NCBI GenBank assembly: GCA_017452945.1
Contig: JAFTLD010000049.1
Location: forward strand, 1 to 47,350
Origin: Clostridia bacterium
GTDB taxonomy: Bacteria; Bacillota_A; Clostridia; Oscillospirales; CAG-272
Direction: 5' to 3'
DNA length: 47,350 bases
Both the position numbers and the translations under genes were made by a program. How positions within the stretch are numbered: position 1 is the first letter of the stretch; each line of letters starts with the position of its first letter. Below the pieces are notes generated by a model that saw only the letters and a program-made list of their open reading frames with translations, had not been told where the DNA came from and made no database searches. This document shows positions 15,762 to 22,975 of this stretch, piece after piece.

Positions 15762-16790
15762 ATGAGCATGAATTTCAAAAGAAAGCTTCCCATTCCGCAG
15801 GACATCAAGCAGATGTACCCCTTAACCGACGAGCTGGCAGCAGTGAAGGCAAATAAGGATTCCGAGATCAAGAGCATATTTTAGGGTAAGAGCGATAAGC
15901 TTCTGCTGGTTATCGGCCCTTGCTCCGCGGATACGGAAGCCCCCGTGCTTGACTATATCAGCCGCTTGGCACGTGTGCAGGAGCAGGTTGCCGAAAAGAT
16001 ATTGATCATCCCTCGTGTGTATACCAACAAGCCCAGAACCGTGGGTGACGGATATAAGGGCATGCTGCATCAGCCCGATCCCAACGTAGCCCCCGATATG
16101 CTCAAGGGCATCATTGCCATCCGCTCGTTGCATATCAAGGTGCTGGAGGAGACCGGCCTTTCCACCGCAGACGAAATGCTGTATCCCGAAAACCACCGCT
16201 ATCTGTCCGATCTGCTTTCCTACGTGGCAGTCGGCGCGCGCAGCGTGGAGAACCAACAGCACAGATTGGTGGCAAGCGGTCTAGACATTCCCGTCGGCAT
16301 GAAGAACCCCACCAGCGGTGATATTTCGGTTATGATGAACTCGATCACGGCAGCGCAGCACTCCCACACCTTCCTGTATCGTGGTTGGGAAGTTGTCAGT
16401 GAGGGCAACCCTTATGCACATGCCATTTTGCGCGGCTACGTCAACAAGCACGGTCAGTCCTTGCCCAACTATCATTATGAGGATCTGGAGCATTTGTACG
16501 AAGAGTATGCAAAGAGAGATCTGCAGCTGCCTGCGGTTGTGGTGGATACCAACCATGCAAACTCGGGCAAGAAGTGGGCAGAGCAGGTCAGAATAGCCAA
16601 GGAGATCCTGCATTCCTGCCGCCATTCGGATCACATCAAGGGCCTTGTCAAGGGTTTGATGATCGAGAGCTACATCGAGGACGGCGCACAGAAGATCGGC
16701 GACGGCTGCTACGGTAAATCCATCACCGACCCCTGCCTTGGCTGGGCTAAGACAGAAAAGCTGATTCTGGATATGGCAGATCAGCTGTGA
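15762..16790 (+). pseudogene. Class I DAHP synthase with an in-frame amber codon at position 41
   Basis: Encodes 3-deoxy-7-phosphoheptulonate synthase, the first enzyme of the shikimate pathway, which condenses phosphoenolpyruvate and erythrose 4-phosphate. The full frame (342 codons before TGA) has normal length and motifs: LLLVIGPCSAD, PRVYTNKPRT, MKNPTSGD, DTNHANSGKKW and GLMIESYIEDGAQ. However, codon 41 is TAG (15882-15884), between KSIF and GKSDKLLL. No other lesion is present and a good ribosome site (AAGGAG) precedes the ATG. The change could be a recent nonsense mutation (for example from GAG, CAG or AAG), a sequencing error, or a suppressed codon. A restart at GTG 15945 would lose the GPCSAD motif and has no ribosome site. 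TAG is an ordinary stop elsewhere in the window. Confidence 0.85.
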
Positions 16791-16832
16791 TGGAAATGAA
16801 TAATGAATGATGAATAATGAATAATTATGGTT

Positions 16833-16863
16833 GAAATCGGTTGCTTGCAACCGATTTCTTCTT
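16833..16863 (+). terminator. Terminator of the pheA-DAHP synthase operon
   Basis: An 11-bp stem (GAAATCGGTTG 16833-16843 with 16848-16858), four-base loop, then a T-rich tail. Confidence 0.75.
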
Positions 16864-16910
16864 TATTGAATTTGAAATAGACAACAGAAACAAATGAAGC
16901 TTTCAGTTTG

Positions 16911-16956
16911 TGAAAAAATAAAAAACAGAAAAGAGCTGATGAAACGGCTCTTTTCT
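16911..16956 (-). terminator. Terminator of the Cthe_2159-like gene
   Basis: A 10-bp stem (AGAAAAGAGC 16927-16936 with 16947-16956). On the minus strand it is followed by a long T-rich run, placing it at the end of the convergent gene. Confidence 0.7.
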
Positions 16957-17004
16957 ACCACAATTATTCATTATTCACTATTCATCATTCATTTTTCATT
17001 TTCA

Positions 17005-17940
17005 TCATTCCGTCACCGCTGCGTCGGGGAGATTCTCAATCAGACACCCTTCATCGATGGTGGTGATGCCGTCGCAGTTGATGCTGTTGCCGCCTGCGTA
17101 GGTGGTAACGGATGCGCCGGTGGTAATGGTAATGAGCTGCGTTGCCTGCAGGCCGTCGTCGTCACAGTAAACGGTAACCTTTGCGTTCTCGGTGACGGTC
17201 ACGTAGCCCTTGCCCTCGTCCAGCGAGTCGGCCTTGATCGCGTCCTCTGCGCCCTGCACAAGCACCTCTGCGTCGCCCTTGATGGTCACGCTGTCGTTGC
17301 CCTTGAGTGCGTTGTTGACTGCGTTGACGGTCAGCTTGACGTTGTTGATGGACAGGTCGTTCTTACAGCCGATACCGTTGTTGTAGTTGCCGTTGACGAT
17401 CAGCGTGCCGTGTCCCTTGATCGAAAGGTCATCCGAAGAGTAGATGCAAGCGTTGGGCTTGGTTTCAGCCGCGTTGGGGAACACGTAGGTAGAAGCGTCG
17501 GTCAGCGTGTTGGTAGTGCCGGTCTTGACCTCCAGGTATACCTTGTCTGCGCTCTTTACCCAGATGACGGCAGAGGAGGAGTTGGAGCCTGTGAAGTTGT
17601 TGAGAATCAGTGTCACACGGTCAGCCTTGGTCACTTCAACAATGATTTGGCCGTTTTCCAACGTGCCGGAAATGTCATAGGTGCCGGGCTTGATAATGGT
17701 CAGCGCAGAGCCTTCAACCTTGACGGTGGAGGAATCGCTGGTGGTGTAAGAAGTGCCGCTGAATTCGATATAGCAGTCGATCAGGCCTTCAACCGCAGAG
17801 GACTCACCGTCACCGGGAGTCTGCTGGCCACCTGAGTTGTTGGTGCTGCCGGGATCGGTTTCTCCGGAGCAAGCGGCCAGATAAAGGCAAGAGAGCAGCA
17901 GAGCGGCTGCGAGAATGCATATAAGAATTTTTTTCATCAT
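17005..17940 (-). CDS. Cthe_2159-like carbohydrate-binding beta-helix lipoprotein
   Basis: A 311-residue lipoprotein with lipobox LAAC (Cys about 24) and a Gly/Ser/Asn-rich linker. The mature domain is a chain of short beta-helix rungs: GTYDISGTLENGQIIVEV, RVTLILNNFTGSNSSSAVIWVKSADKVYLEV, NACIYSSDDLSIKGHGTLIVNGNYNNGIGCKNDLSI, DDDGLQATQLITI. This is the pattern of the Cthe_2159/DUF4353 family, whose founding member binds polygalacturonate and cellulose-like polymers. It probably captures plant or mucin polysaccharide at the cell surface. AAGGAG lies seven bases before the first of two adjacent ATGs. It is convergent with the pheA operon and monocistronic, since the next gene upstream ends in a terminator. 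Confidence 0.85.
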   Translation of the reverse strand: MMKKILICILAAALLLSCLYLAACSGETDPGSTNNSGGQQTPGDGESSAVEGLIDCYIEFSGTSYTTSDSSTVKVEGSALTIIKPGTYDISGTLENGQIIVEVTKADRVTLILNNFTGSNSSSAVIWVKSADKVYLEVKTGTTNTLTDASTYVFPNAAETKPNACIYSSDDLSIKGHGTLIVNGNYNNGIGCKNDLSINNVKLTVNAVNNALKGNDSVTIKGDAEVLVQGAEDAIKADSLDEGKGYVTVTENAKVTVYCDDDGLQATQLITITTGASVTTYAGGNSINCDGITTIDEGCLIENLPDAAVTE

Positions 17941-18084
17941 AGTTGATCTCCTTTCGGGGAAGTAACTGTTGTTTATTCAGTATACAATGTGATTGTGACC
18001 AAATATTGACCATTTCAAGAACTTTTTTACATTGCAGTACGATTTTGCATAAAATGCGAAAAAATCTGCATTATTTACCAAAAC

Positions 18085-18112
18085 AGGGGAATCTGCGCCG
18101 GCAAATTCCCCT
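18085..18112 (-). terminator. Terminator after the VanY-like gene
   Basis: AGGGGAAT (18085-18092) pairs with ATTCCCCT (18105-18112), with an inner TGC/GCA pair. On the minus strand a GTTTT tail follows. It separates the VanY-like gene from the downstream lipoprotein gene. Confidence 0.65.
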
Positions 18113-18124
18113 ATTTAATTTACA

Positions 18125-19153
18125 TTATTGATCCGCAGTATCCGATTCCTGCTGTTGTTGCTCTGCAGCGGACTTGGAAAGGGAAACGCAGATAATGATG
18201 CCGCCCTCGTTATCACCGGACATGGTGTAGGTGAAGTTGGTGGGAACCTGAACGGTCGCCATATCACCGGGGCATGCGGTGTAGTAGATCAGCCATTTCT
18301 GGCCGTTGGCATCGGTGACCGCGAGGGGCTTGTCCACCGAATATGACTTGATCTGTGCTACGAACTCTTCCAGACACAGGTTGTTCTCATGCATATACAT
18401 AGCAGGACCATAGCCAACGTAGTGGAAACAATTTGTATAATCTGAAATAGCGGTGATGGTTTCCTTGTCCTGGGGGTAACGTACGATCAAGCCGTACTTG
18501 TAAGCATTTTCTGACAGCCAATTGTAGGTTTCATTGCTGCTTAAAGGTAATGTGACATTTTCATTATCAAGAATTTTTAGCGCAATGCTATAACCTGTAT
18601 GGTGGTCAGATTTACCAGGGGTGACTGCAGAAGGGCTTATAAGGGCCAAGTCTTCTTGATCCTTCAAGCTTCTATAAGCAGAGGTAATGCATGCAAACGT
18701 TTCTCCGGTTTCCTTGTTGAAAGCCGTCAGCCATTCATGCATTGCCGAAAGTGCAACACCATCTAACATATACGTTGTGTAACTTGTTTTATAGGCTGCA
18801 GTTTTTCCTTCGGGAGTATGCGAAGTGCGATATCCCCAAATGTTGAGCAAATTCGTTTCTGCCGCGGCGGGGAACTTATATTCGTGTGTGCTGTTGACCA
18901 GCGCCAAGGGGCCGTACAGCGTCTGATTCTTGTCTACGGTGACTTCCGTATACTGAACGTCGTCGGGGTTGCCGTTGTCAAAGCCGCCTGCCAGTGCCAG
19001 CACGATCTTGGTGCCGATGATGGTCATGAATACGACTAAGAGCAGAGCAATGACGATGCAGATCAGAATGACGACCAGCTTTTGCTGCTGCTGACGGTTG
19101 TCACGCTTGACAGTGCCATTGGAGTAATTGCGAGGGGCTCTTTGATTGTCCAT
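18125..19153 (-). CDS. VanY/LdcB-like (M15B) protein, probably catalytically inactive
   Basis: A 342-residue protein with a cytoplasmic N-terminus, one membrane segment (about 26-55) and an extracytoplasmic domain of the D-Ala-D-Ala carboxypeptidase family M15B. SAYRS and SDHHTGYSIAL correspond to the zinc region, normally S-x-H-Q-T-G-x-x-x-D, and CFHYVGYGPAMYMHENNLCLEEF corresponds to E-P-W-H-x-R-Y-V-G. The zinc-ligand Asp is Ala here and the catalytic Glu three residues before the last His is Asn. It therefore probably binds peptidoglycan stems without cutting them. The C-terminal 70 residues form an added domain with a Gln-rich tail. It starts 39 bases after pnp with no terminator between, so it may be co-transcribed. 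Confidence 0.8.
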   Translation of the reverse strand: MDNQRAPRNYSNGTVKRDNRQQQQKLVVILICIVIALLLVVFMTIIGTKIVLALAGGFDNGNPDDVQYTEVTVDKNQTLYGPLALVNSTHEYKFPAAAETNLLNIWGYRTSHTPEGKTAAYKTSYTTYMLDGVALSAMHEWLTAFNKETGETFACITSAYRSLKDQEDLALISPSAVTPGKSDHHTGYSIALKILDNENVTLPLSSNETYNWLSENAYKYGLIVRYPQDKETITAISDYTNCFHYVGYGPAMYMHENNLCLEEFVAQIKSYSVDKPLAVTDANGQKWLIYYTACPGDMATVQVPTNFTYTMSGDNEGGIIICVSLSKSAAEQQQQESDTADQ

Positions 19154-19192
19154 GAAAAACTCCTTTCTTGTATGCTTGCTGTGAATTGAAAA

Positions 19193-21340
19193 TTACTTAG
19201 CGTCTCTGATCGAGAAGTCCATGCGGCCCTTCTTGTCAAGGCCCAGATACTTCACCTTAACCTCGGAGCCAACGTCGATGCCGGCATCGGTCACCTTGTT
19301 GATTCTCTTATCGCAGATCTTGGAGATGTGAACCATGCCGTCCTTGCCGGGAGCATACTCAACGAAGCATCCGATATCCTCATTGGGCTTATCCTTGCTT
19401 GCCAGGATCTTAACGACGGTTGCGTTGTAGATGCAGCCAACCTCAGGCTCAAATACGATCGCAGCGATCGCGGCCTGAGCAGCTGCTGCCTGGTCGCCGT
19501 TGATGGCAGCGATACGGATGGTGCCGTCATCGTCGATGTCGATCTTCGCACCGGTATCGGCAACGATCTTCTGAATGGTAGCGCCGCCCTTACCGATGAC
19601 TTCGCGGATCTTATCGGGATCGATGTGCATGGTGGTCATCTTGGGAGCGTACTTGGAAACCTCAGCTCTGGGAGCGGGAATTGCCTTGAGCAGTACGTTA
19701 TCGATGATATATTCTCTGCCGGCACGGGTCTGTTCGAATGCCTGCTTGATGATCTCGGGAGTCAGACCGTCGATCTTGAGGTCCATCTGAATGGAGGTGA
19801 TACCCTTGTGTGTACCTGCAACCTTGAAGTCCATGTCGCCGTAGAAGTCCTCAAGACCCTGAATGTCGATCATGGTATCCCAAGAGCCGTCCTCAGCAGT
19901 GATCAGACCGCAGGAGATACCTGCAACGGGAGCCTTGATCGGAACGCCTGCATCCATCAGTGCAAGAGTGGAGCCGCAGACGGAGCCCTGAGAGGTCGAA
20001 CCGTTGGAGGAAACGACGTCGGAAACCAGTCTGATTGCATAGGGGAATTCCTCCTCGGAGGGGAGAACGGGAACGAGAGAACGCTCAGCCAGTGCGCCGT
20101 GACCAATCTCACGACGGCCGGGAGAACGAACAGCCTTAGCTTCGCCTGTGGAGAAGCCGGGCATGTTGTAGTGGTGCATATATCTCTTGGAGGTCTCGGG
20201 ATCAATGCCGTCCAGCATCTGAGCCTCGGAGAGCGTGCCAAGGGTTGCAATGGTCATAACCTGGGTCTGACCTCTGGTGAACAGGCCCGAACCGTGAGTG
20301 CGGGGCAGTACGCCAACCTCTGCACCGAGAGGACGGATCTGATTCATGCTTCTGCCGTCAACTCTCTTCTTGTCAACCAGCAGCCAGCGGCGAACGATCT
20401 TCTTCTGGATCTTGTAAACCAGCTCGTCCATCATGCCGGAGATTTCGGGATACTCCTCGGAGAACTGCTCAAGGATTGCATCCTTGACGGGAACCATGCG
20501 TGCGTCGCGAACCGTCTTGTCGTCGGTGTCGAGTGCGAACATCACGTCCTTTTCGCAGAAAGCGAATACCTTGTCAAACATATCGTGGTCAAGCTCGCAG
20601 GAGGGGTACTCGAACTTGGGCTTACCAACCTCGTCGATGATAGCGTTGATAAAGCCGAGCAGCTCCTTGATCTCCTTGTGAGCATACATGATCGCGTCGT
20701 AAACAACGTCATCTGCAACCTGGTTAGCGCCTGCCTCGATCATAACGACCTTGTTCATGGAGGCTGCAACGGTCAGCTGCATCTCGCTCTTCTTCTGCTG
20801 CTCGTAGGTGGGGTTGAGTACGAACTCACCGTCAACCAAGCCTACCCATGCGCCGCCGATGGGGCCGTTCCACGGAATATCGGAAATAGCAAGAGCGGTG
20901 GAGGCACCGATCATAGCGGTGACTTCGGGAGCGCAGTCGGGGTCAACCGACATAACGGTCAGAGTCAGAGCTACGTCGTTACGCAGATCCTTGGGGAACA
21001 GGGGACGGATGGGGCGGTCGATGACGCGGCTGGTCAGAACTGCCTTTTCGGAGGGCTTACCCTCTCTCTTGAGGTAACCGCCGGGGATCTTGCCTGCAGC
21101 GTACATTCTTTCGTCAAAGTCGACGGAAAGGGGCAGGAAATCGATGCCGTCGCGGGGCTTTTCGGAAGCGGTTGCGCAGCACAGCACAACGGTATCGCCG
21201 TAACGGCAGAGAACAGAGCCGTTCGCAAGTCCTGCAACCTTACCGGTTTCAATGACCAGAGGTCTGCCTGCAAGGGTATAGTGGAATACTCTGTGGTTCT
21301 TGAAATTCATTTCGGAACTGATAATTGCGGGTGAATTCAT
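19193..21340 (-). CDS. pnp: Polyribonucleotide nucleotidyltransferase (PNPase)
   Basis: A 715-residue phosphorolytic 3'-5' exoribonuclease. Two RNase PH domains (FFRR-type YAAGKIPGGYLKREGKPSEKAVLTSRVIDRP-like region near residue 80, and the active second copy with GTSQGS-like GSTSQGSVCGS) flank an alpha-helical linker. A KH domain (IREVIGKGGATIQKI) and an S1 domain (GCFVEYAPGKDGMVHISKICDKRI) follow. I place the start at 21340 because AGGAGA lies nine bases upstream; the longer frame begins inside the leader hairpin. It follows rpsO, as in many bacteria, separated by a terminator and a long hairpin (21381-21454) that may mediate autocontrol. Confidence 0.97.
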   Translation of the reverse strand: MNSPAIISSEMNFKNHRVFHYTLAGRPLVIETGKVAGLANGSVLCRYGDTVVLCCATASEKPRDGIDFLPLSVDFDERMYAAGKIPGGYLKREGKPSEKAVLTSRVIDRPIRPLFPKDLRNDVALTLTVMSVDPDCAPEVTAMIGASTALAISDIPWNGPIGGAWVGLVDGEFVLNPTYEQQKKSEMQLTVAASMNKVVMIEAGANQVADDVVYDAIMYAHKEIKELLGFINAIIDEVGKPKFEYPSCELDHDMFDKVFAFCEKDVMFALDTDDKTVRDARMVPVKDAILEQFSEEYPEISGMMDELVYKIQKKIVRRWLLVDKKRVDGRSMNQIRPLGAEVGVLPRTHGSGLFTRGQTQVMTIATLGTLSEAQMLDGIDPETSKRYMHHYNMPGFSTGEAKAVRSPGRREIGHGALAERSLVPVLPSEEEFPYAIRLVSDVVSSNGSTSQGSVCGSTLALMDAGVPIKAPVAGISCGLITAEDGSWDTMIDIQGLEDFYGDMDFKVAGTHKGITSIQMDLKIDGLTPEIIKQAFEQTRAGREYIIDNVLLKAIPAPRAEVSKYAPKMTTMHIDPDKIREVIGKGGATIQKIVADTGAKIDIDDDGTIRIAAINGDQAAAAQAAIAAIVFEPEVGCIYNATVVKILASKDKPNEDIGCFVEYAPGKDGMVHISKICDKRINKVTDAGIDVGSEVKVKYLGLDKKGRMDFSIRDAK

Positions 21341-21380
21341 TTCTTCTTTTCTCCTATTCATGTAAATATTTTGAGCTCCC

Positions 21381-21454
21381 GCACAGGTTTTAGCACTTAA
21401 ACCCGGGCTTGTCCGACCGTGTGACAAGCACGCGTTTAAGTTCTAAATCCGTGC
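21381..21454 (-). promoter_or_regulatory. Long imperfect hairpin in the pnp leader
   Basis: The arms 21381-21413 and 21423-21454 pair over about 28 positions (GCAC, TTTAG, ACTTAAAC, GCTTGTC blocks) with small internal loops and an eight- to nine-base loop. It lies about 40 bases upstream of the pnp start. In E. coli, RNase III cuts a similar leader stem and PNPase then degrades its own message; a parallel role here is inference. Confidence 0.65.
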
Positions 21455-21471
21455 GAGGCGATGCTTTTTGG

Positions 21472-21525
21472 CAAAAAAACAGTTGGGAGCGGAAGCGGCA
21501 GAGAAATCCGCCGCTTTCCACTCCC
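21472..21525 (-). terminator. rpsO terminator
   Basis: GC-rich arms 21485-21499 and 21510-21525 pair with one bulge, and a seven-base T run follows on the minus strand. Confidence 0.8.
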
Positions 21526-21532
21526 GCAGTAA

Positions 21533-21796
21533 TTACTTTCTGATGTTCAGCTTCTTGATGATCGCACGGTAGCGCTCAATGTCAACCTTCTGCAGATAAC
21601 CCAGCAGGTTTCTTCTGTGGCCGACCATCTTGGACAGGCCGCGACGGCTGTGGTTGTCGTGATGGTTGCTCTTGAGGTGCTCGGTCAGATTGTTGATGCG
21701 GTAGGTCAGAATGGCGATCTGAACCTCGGGAGAACCTGTGTCACCCTCGTGGATCGCATACTGCTCGATGATTGCCTGTTTTTCTTGAGTGGTCAT
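21533..21796 (-). CDS. rpsO: 30S ribosomal protein S15
   Basis: An 87-residue primary rRNA-binding protein that nucleates the central domain of 16S rRNA. The sequence is typical: [63 protein letters not shown]. The ATG at 21796 has AAAGGTG nine bases upstream. The leader of about 115 bases contains small hairpins (for example CCCAC/GTGGG) and could hold an S15 autoregulatory site, which I cannot confirm. pnp lies downstream. Confidence 0.97.
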   Translation of the reverse strand: MTTQEKQAIIEQYAIHEGDTGSPEVQIAILTYRINNLTEHLKSNHHDNHSRRGLSKMVGHRRNLLGYLQKVDIERYRAIIKKLNIRK

Positions 21797-21918
21797 GATG
21801 TTTTTCACCTTTCAAAATATAAATTTTTGCAGTTCGCGTGTCCCACAGAGATCGGTGGGTGAAAGTGCCGTCATATCGGCCGTTTGTCCGAAGACCGTGA
21901 GAACGCCATGCATAACAA

Positions 21919-21947
21919 ATTATACCACATTCCGTTTGATTTGTAAA
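21919..21947 (-). promoter_or_regulatory. rpsO promoter
   Basis: On the minus strand, TTTACA (21942-21947), 17 bases and TATAAT (21919-21924). Confidence 0.8.
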
Positions 21948-21987
21948 GGGGTTGGCGTAAAAAAATATTATCGGTTATGAAAAAATC

Positions 21988-22392
21988 TCATCTATTATTA
22001 TTGATCCTGTTGTGAAAAATGCTAAAGGAAACGCCCTTTTTGTCGGACCTTGTCAGCCCGAGCAATCCGGCTATGACCAAAAAAGCACCAAACAGCTTGC
22101 GTAAAAGCGCTGCGGGCAGCACGGCCGCAAGGGAAGAGCCAAGCAACGCGCCGGGAATGCCGGAAACGATCAGCAAAATGCACAAGGGCGCCTGCAGCTG
22201 TCTGTGTGATAAGTGCGCAAGCATCGAAGCTCCCGCCGAGAACAGAAAAAAGACCAGATTGATGCCCTGCGCCTGCAGCTGCGGTACTTGTCCCAGCAGC
22301 GTCAGGTAGATGACCAGAAGCCCTCCGCTGCCCACGCCAAGGCCTGAGAGCAGGGCTATACAAAATGATGCGATCACATCAAGCCATATCAT
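21988..22392 (-). CDS. TauE/SafE family half-protein (second)
   Basis: A 134-residue membrane protein with four predicted spans, equal to about half of a normal TauE/SafE anion exporter. The GLGVGSGGLLVIYLTL repeat motif marks the family. AAGGAG lies upstream of the ATG, and the gene starts 16 bases after the other half. The C-terminal tail is basic and hydrophilic. The two halves probably associate to form one exporter of sulfite or organosulfonates; substrate uncertain. Confidence 0.8.
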   Translation of the reverse strand: MIWLDVIASFCIALLSGLGVGSGGLLVIYLTLLGQVPQLQAQGINLVFFLFSAGASMLAHLSHRQLQAPLCILLIVSGIPGALLGSSLAAVLPAALLRKLFGAFLVIAGLLGLTRSDKKGVSFSIFHNRINNNR

Positions 22393-22408
22393 AAAAATCC
22401 ATCTCCTT

Positions 22409-22792
22409 TCAACGTAATATCATGATCGCGCCCGACACCACCAAGAGGATTGCGAATATCCGCTTGAGAGCTGCAGACGAAATGCGCTGTAGCAAAAGGC
22501 CGCCCGTAAGGCCGCCCACAGCTGCAGGCAGCACGAAACGGGTAAGATCGGCAGGGGGAGCGTTTCCGTTTCGGATATATAAGAGCGTGGAGATCAGTGT
22601 TAAAGCGATGGTTACGGTAAGGGCATTGGCAAAGATATCGCGCTTGTCGGGCAGGGCATGCTTGCACAAATGCGAAAGCGCAAGCACCAGAATGATGCCC
22701 CCGCCGGCACCGAGTAAGCCGTTGATCACGCCTGCAGCAAGACCGCAGACGATCAATGCGGCAAAGCGTGAGGTGCGATGCACGTCGGTCAT
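22409..22792 (-). CDS. TauE/SafE family half-protein (first)
   Basis: A 127-residue, four-span membrane protein with the family motif AAGVINGLLGAGGGIILVLAL near the N-terminus, followed by GGLTGGLLLQRIS. AAGGAG sits seven bases upstream of the ATG at 22792, so I reject the longer frame. It forms a two-gene unit with the second half-protein and is divergent from ftsK. Confidence 0.8.
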   Translation of the reverse strand: MTDVHRTSRFAALIVCGLAAGVINGLLGAGGGIILVLALSHLCKHALPDKRDIFANALTVTIALTLISTLLYIRNGNAPPADLTRFVLPAAVGGLTGGLLLQRISSAALKRIFAILLVVSGAIMILR

Positions 22793-22831
22793 AATTCTTC
22801 TCCTTTTTTTATGCAAATCTATGTTCGGTAC

Positions 22832-22860
22832 TTGCAATTTTGATTGGATAATGTTATAAT
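22832..22860 (+). promoter_or_regulatory. ftsK promoter
   Basis: TTGCAA (22832-22837), 17 bases and TATAAT (22855-22860). A leader of about 110 bases precedes the gene. Confidence 0.7.
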
Positions 22861-22975
22861 TAATATAACTGTAACCTGTTAGTCGAGCGTTGCATTGATG
22901 GGATTATGATCCAGTATGCTGCGCTTGGCTGATATCATACCATGTAATTTCTGAGAAAGATGAGGATATACAAGA

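Larger units (their letters stand above)
16794..17000. mobile_element. MITE-like element with long terminal inverted repeats
   Basis: The arms at 16794-16830 and 16958-17000 are inverted copies built from TGAATAA/TGAATGA heptamers and ending in AATAATTATGG (left) and its counterpart CCACAATTATT (right). About 35 positions pair with few mismatches. The roughly 130-base core contains no gene but two intrinsic terminators. The layout suits a non-autonomous miniature element inserted between convergent genes. No target duplication is evident. Confidence 0.5.

Noticed and set aside
15882..15884. Pyrrolysine or general TAG recoding
   Set aside because: TAG ends at least three other genes in the window, and no pyl genes are visible; a mutation or read error is simpler.
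15945..16790. DAHP synthase starting at GTG 15945
   Set aside because: It would omit the GPCSAD motif and has no ribosome site; the true frame starts at 15762 and is cut by TAG.
19328..21334. A 668-codon plus-strand open frame opposite pnp
   Set aside because: Shadow of pnp codon bias; low-complexity translation and no initiation signal.
21797..21918. S15 autoregulatory RNA in the rpsO leader
   Set aside because: Small hairpins are present but I could not match the known S15-binding structures, so it is not listed as a feature.
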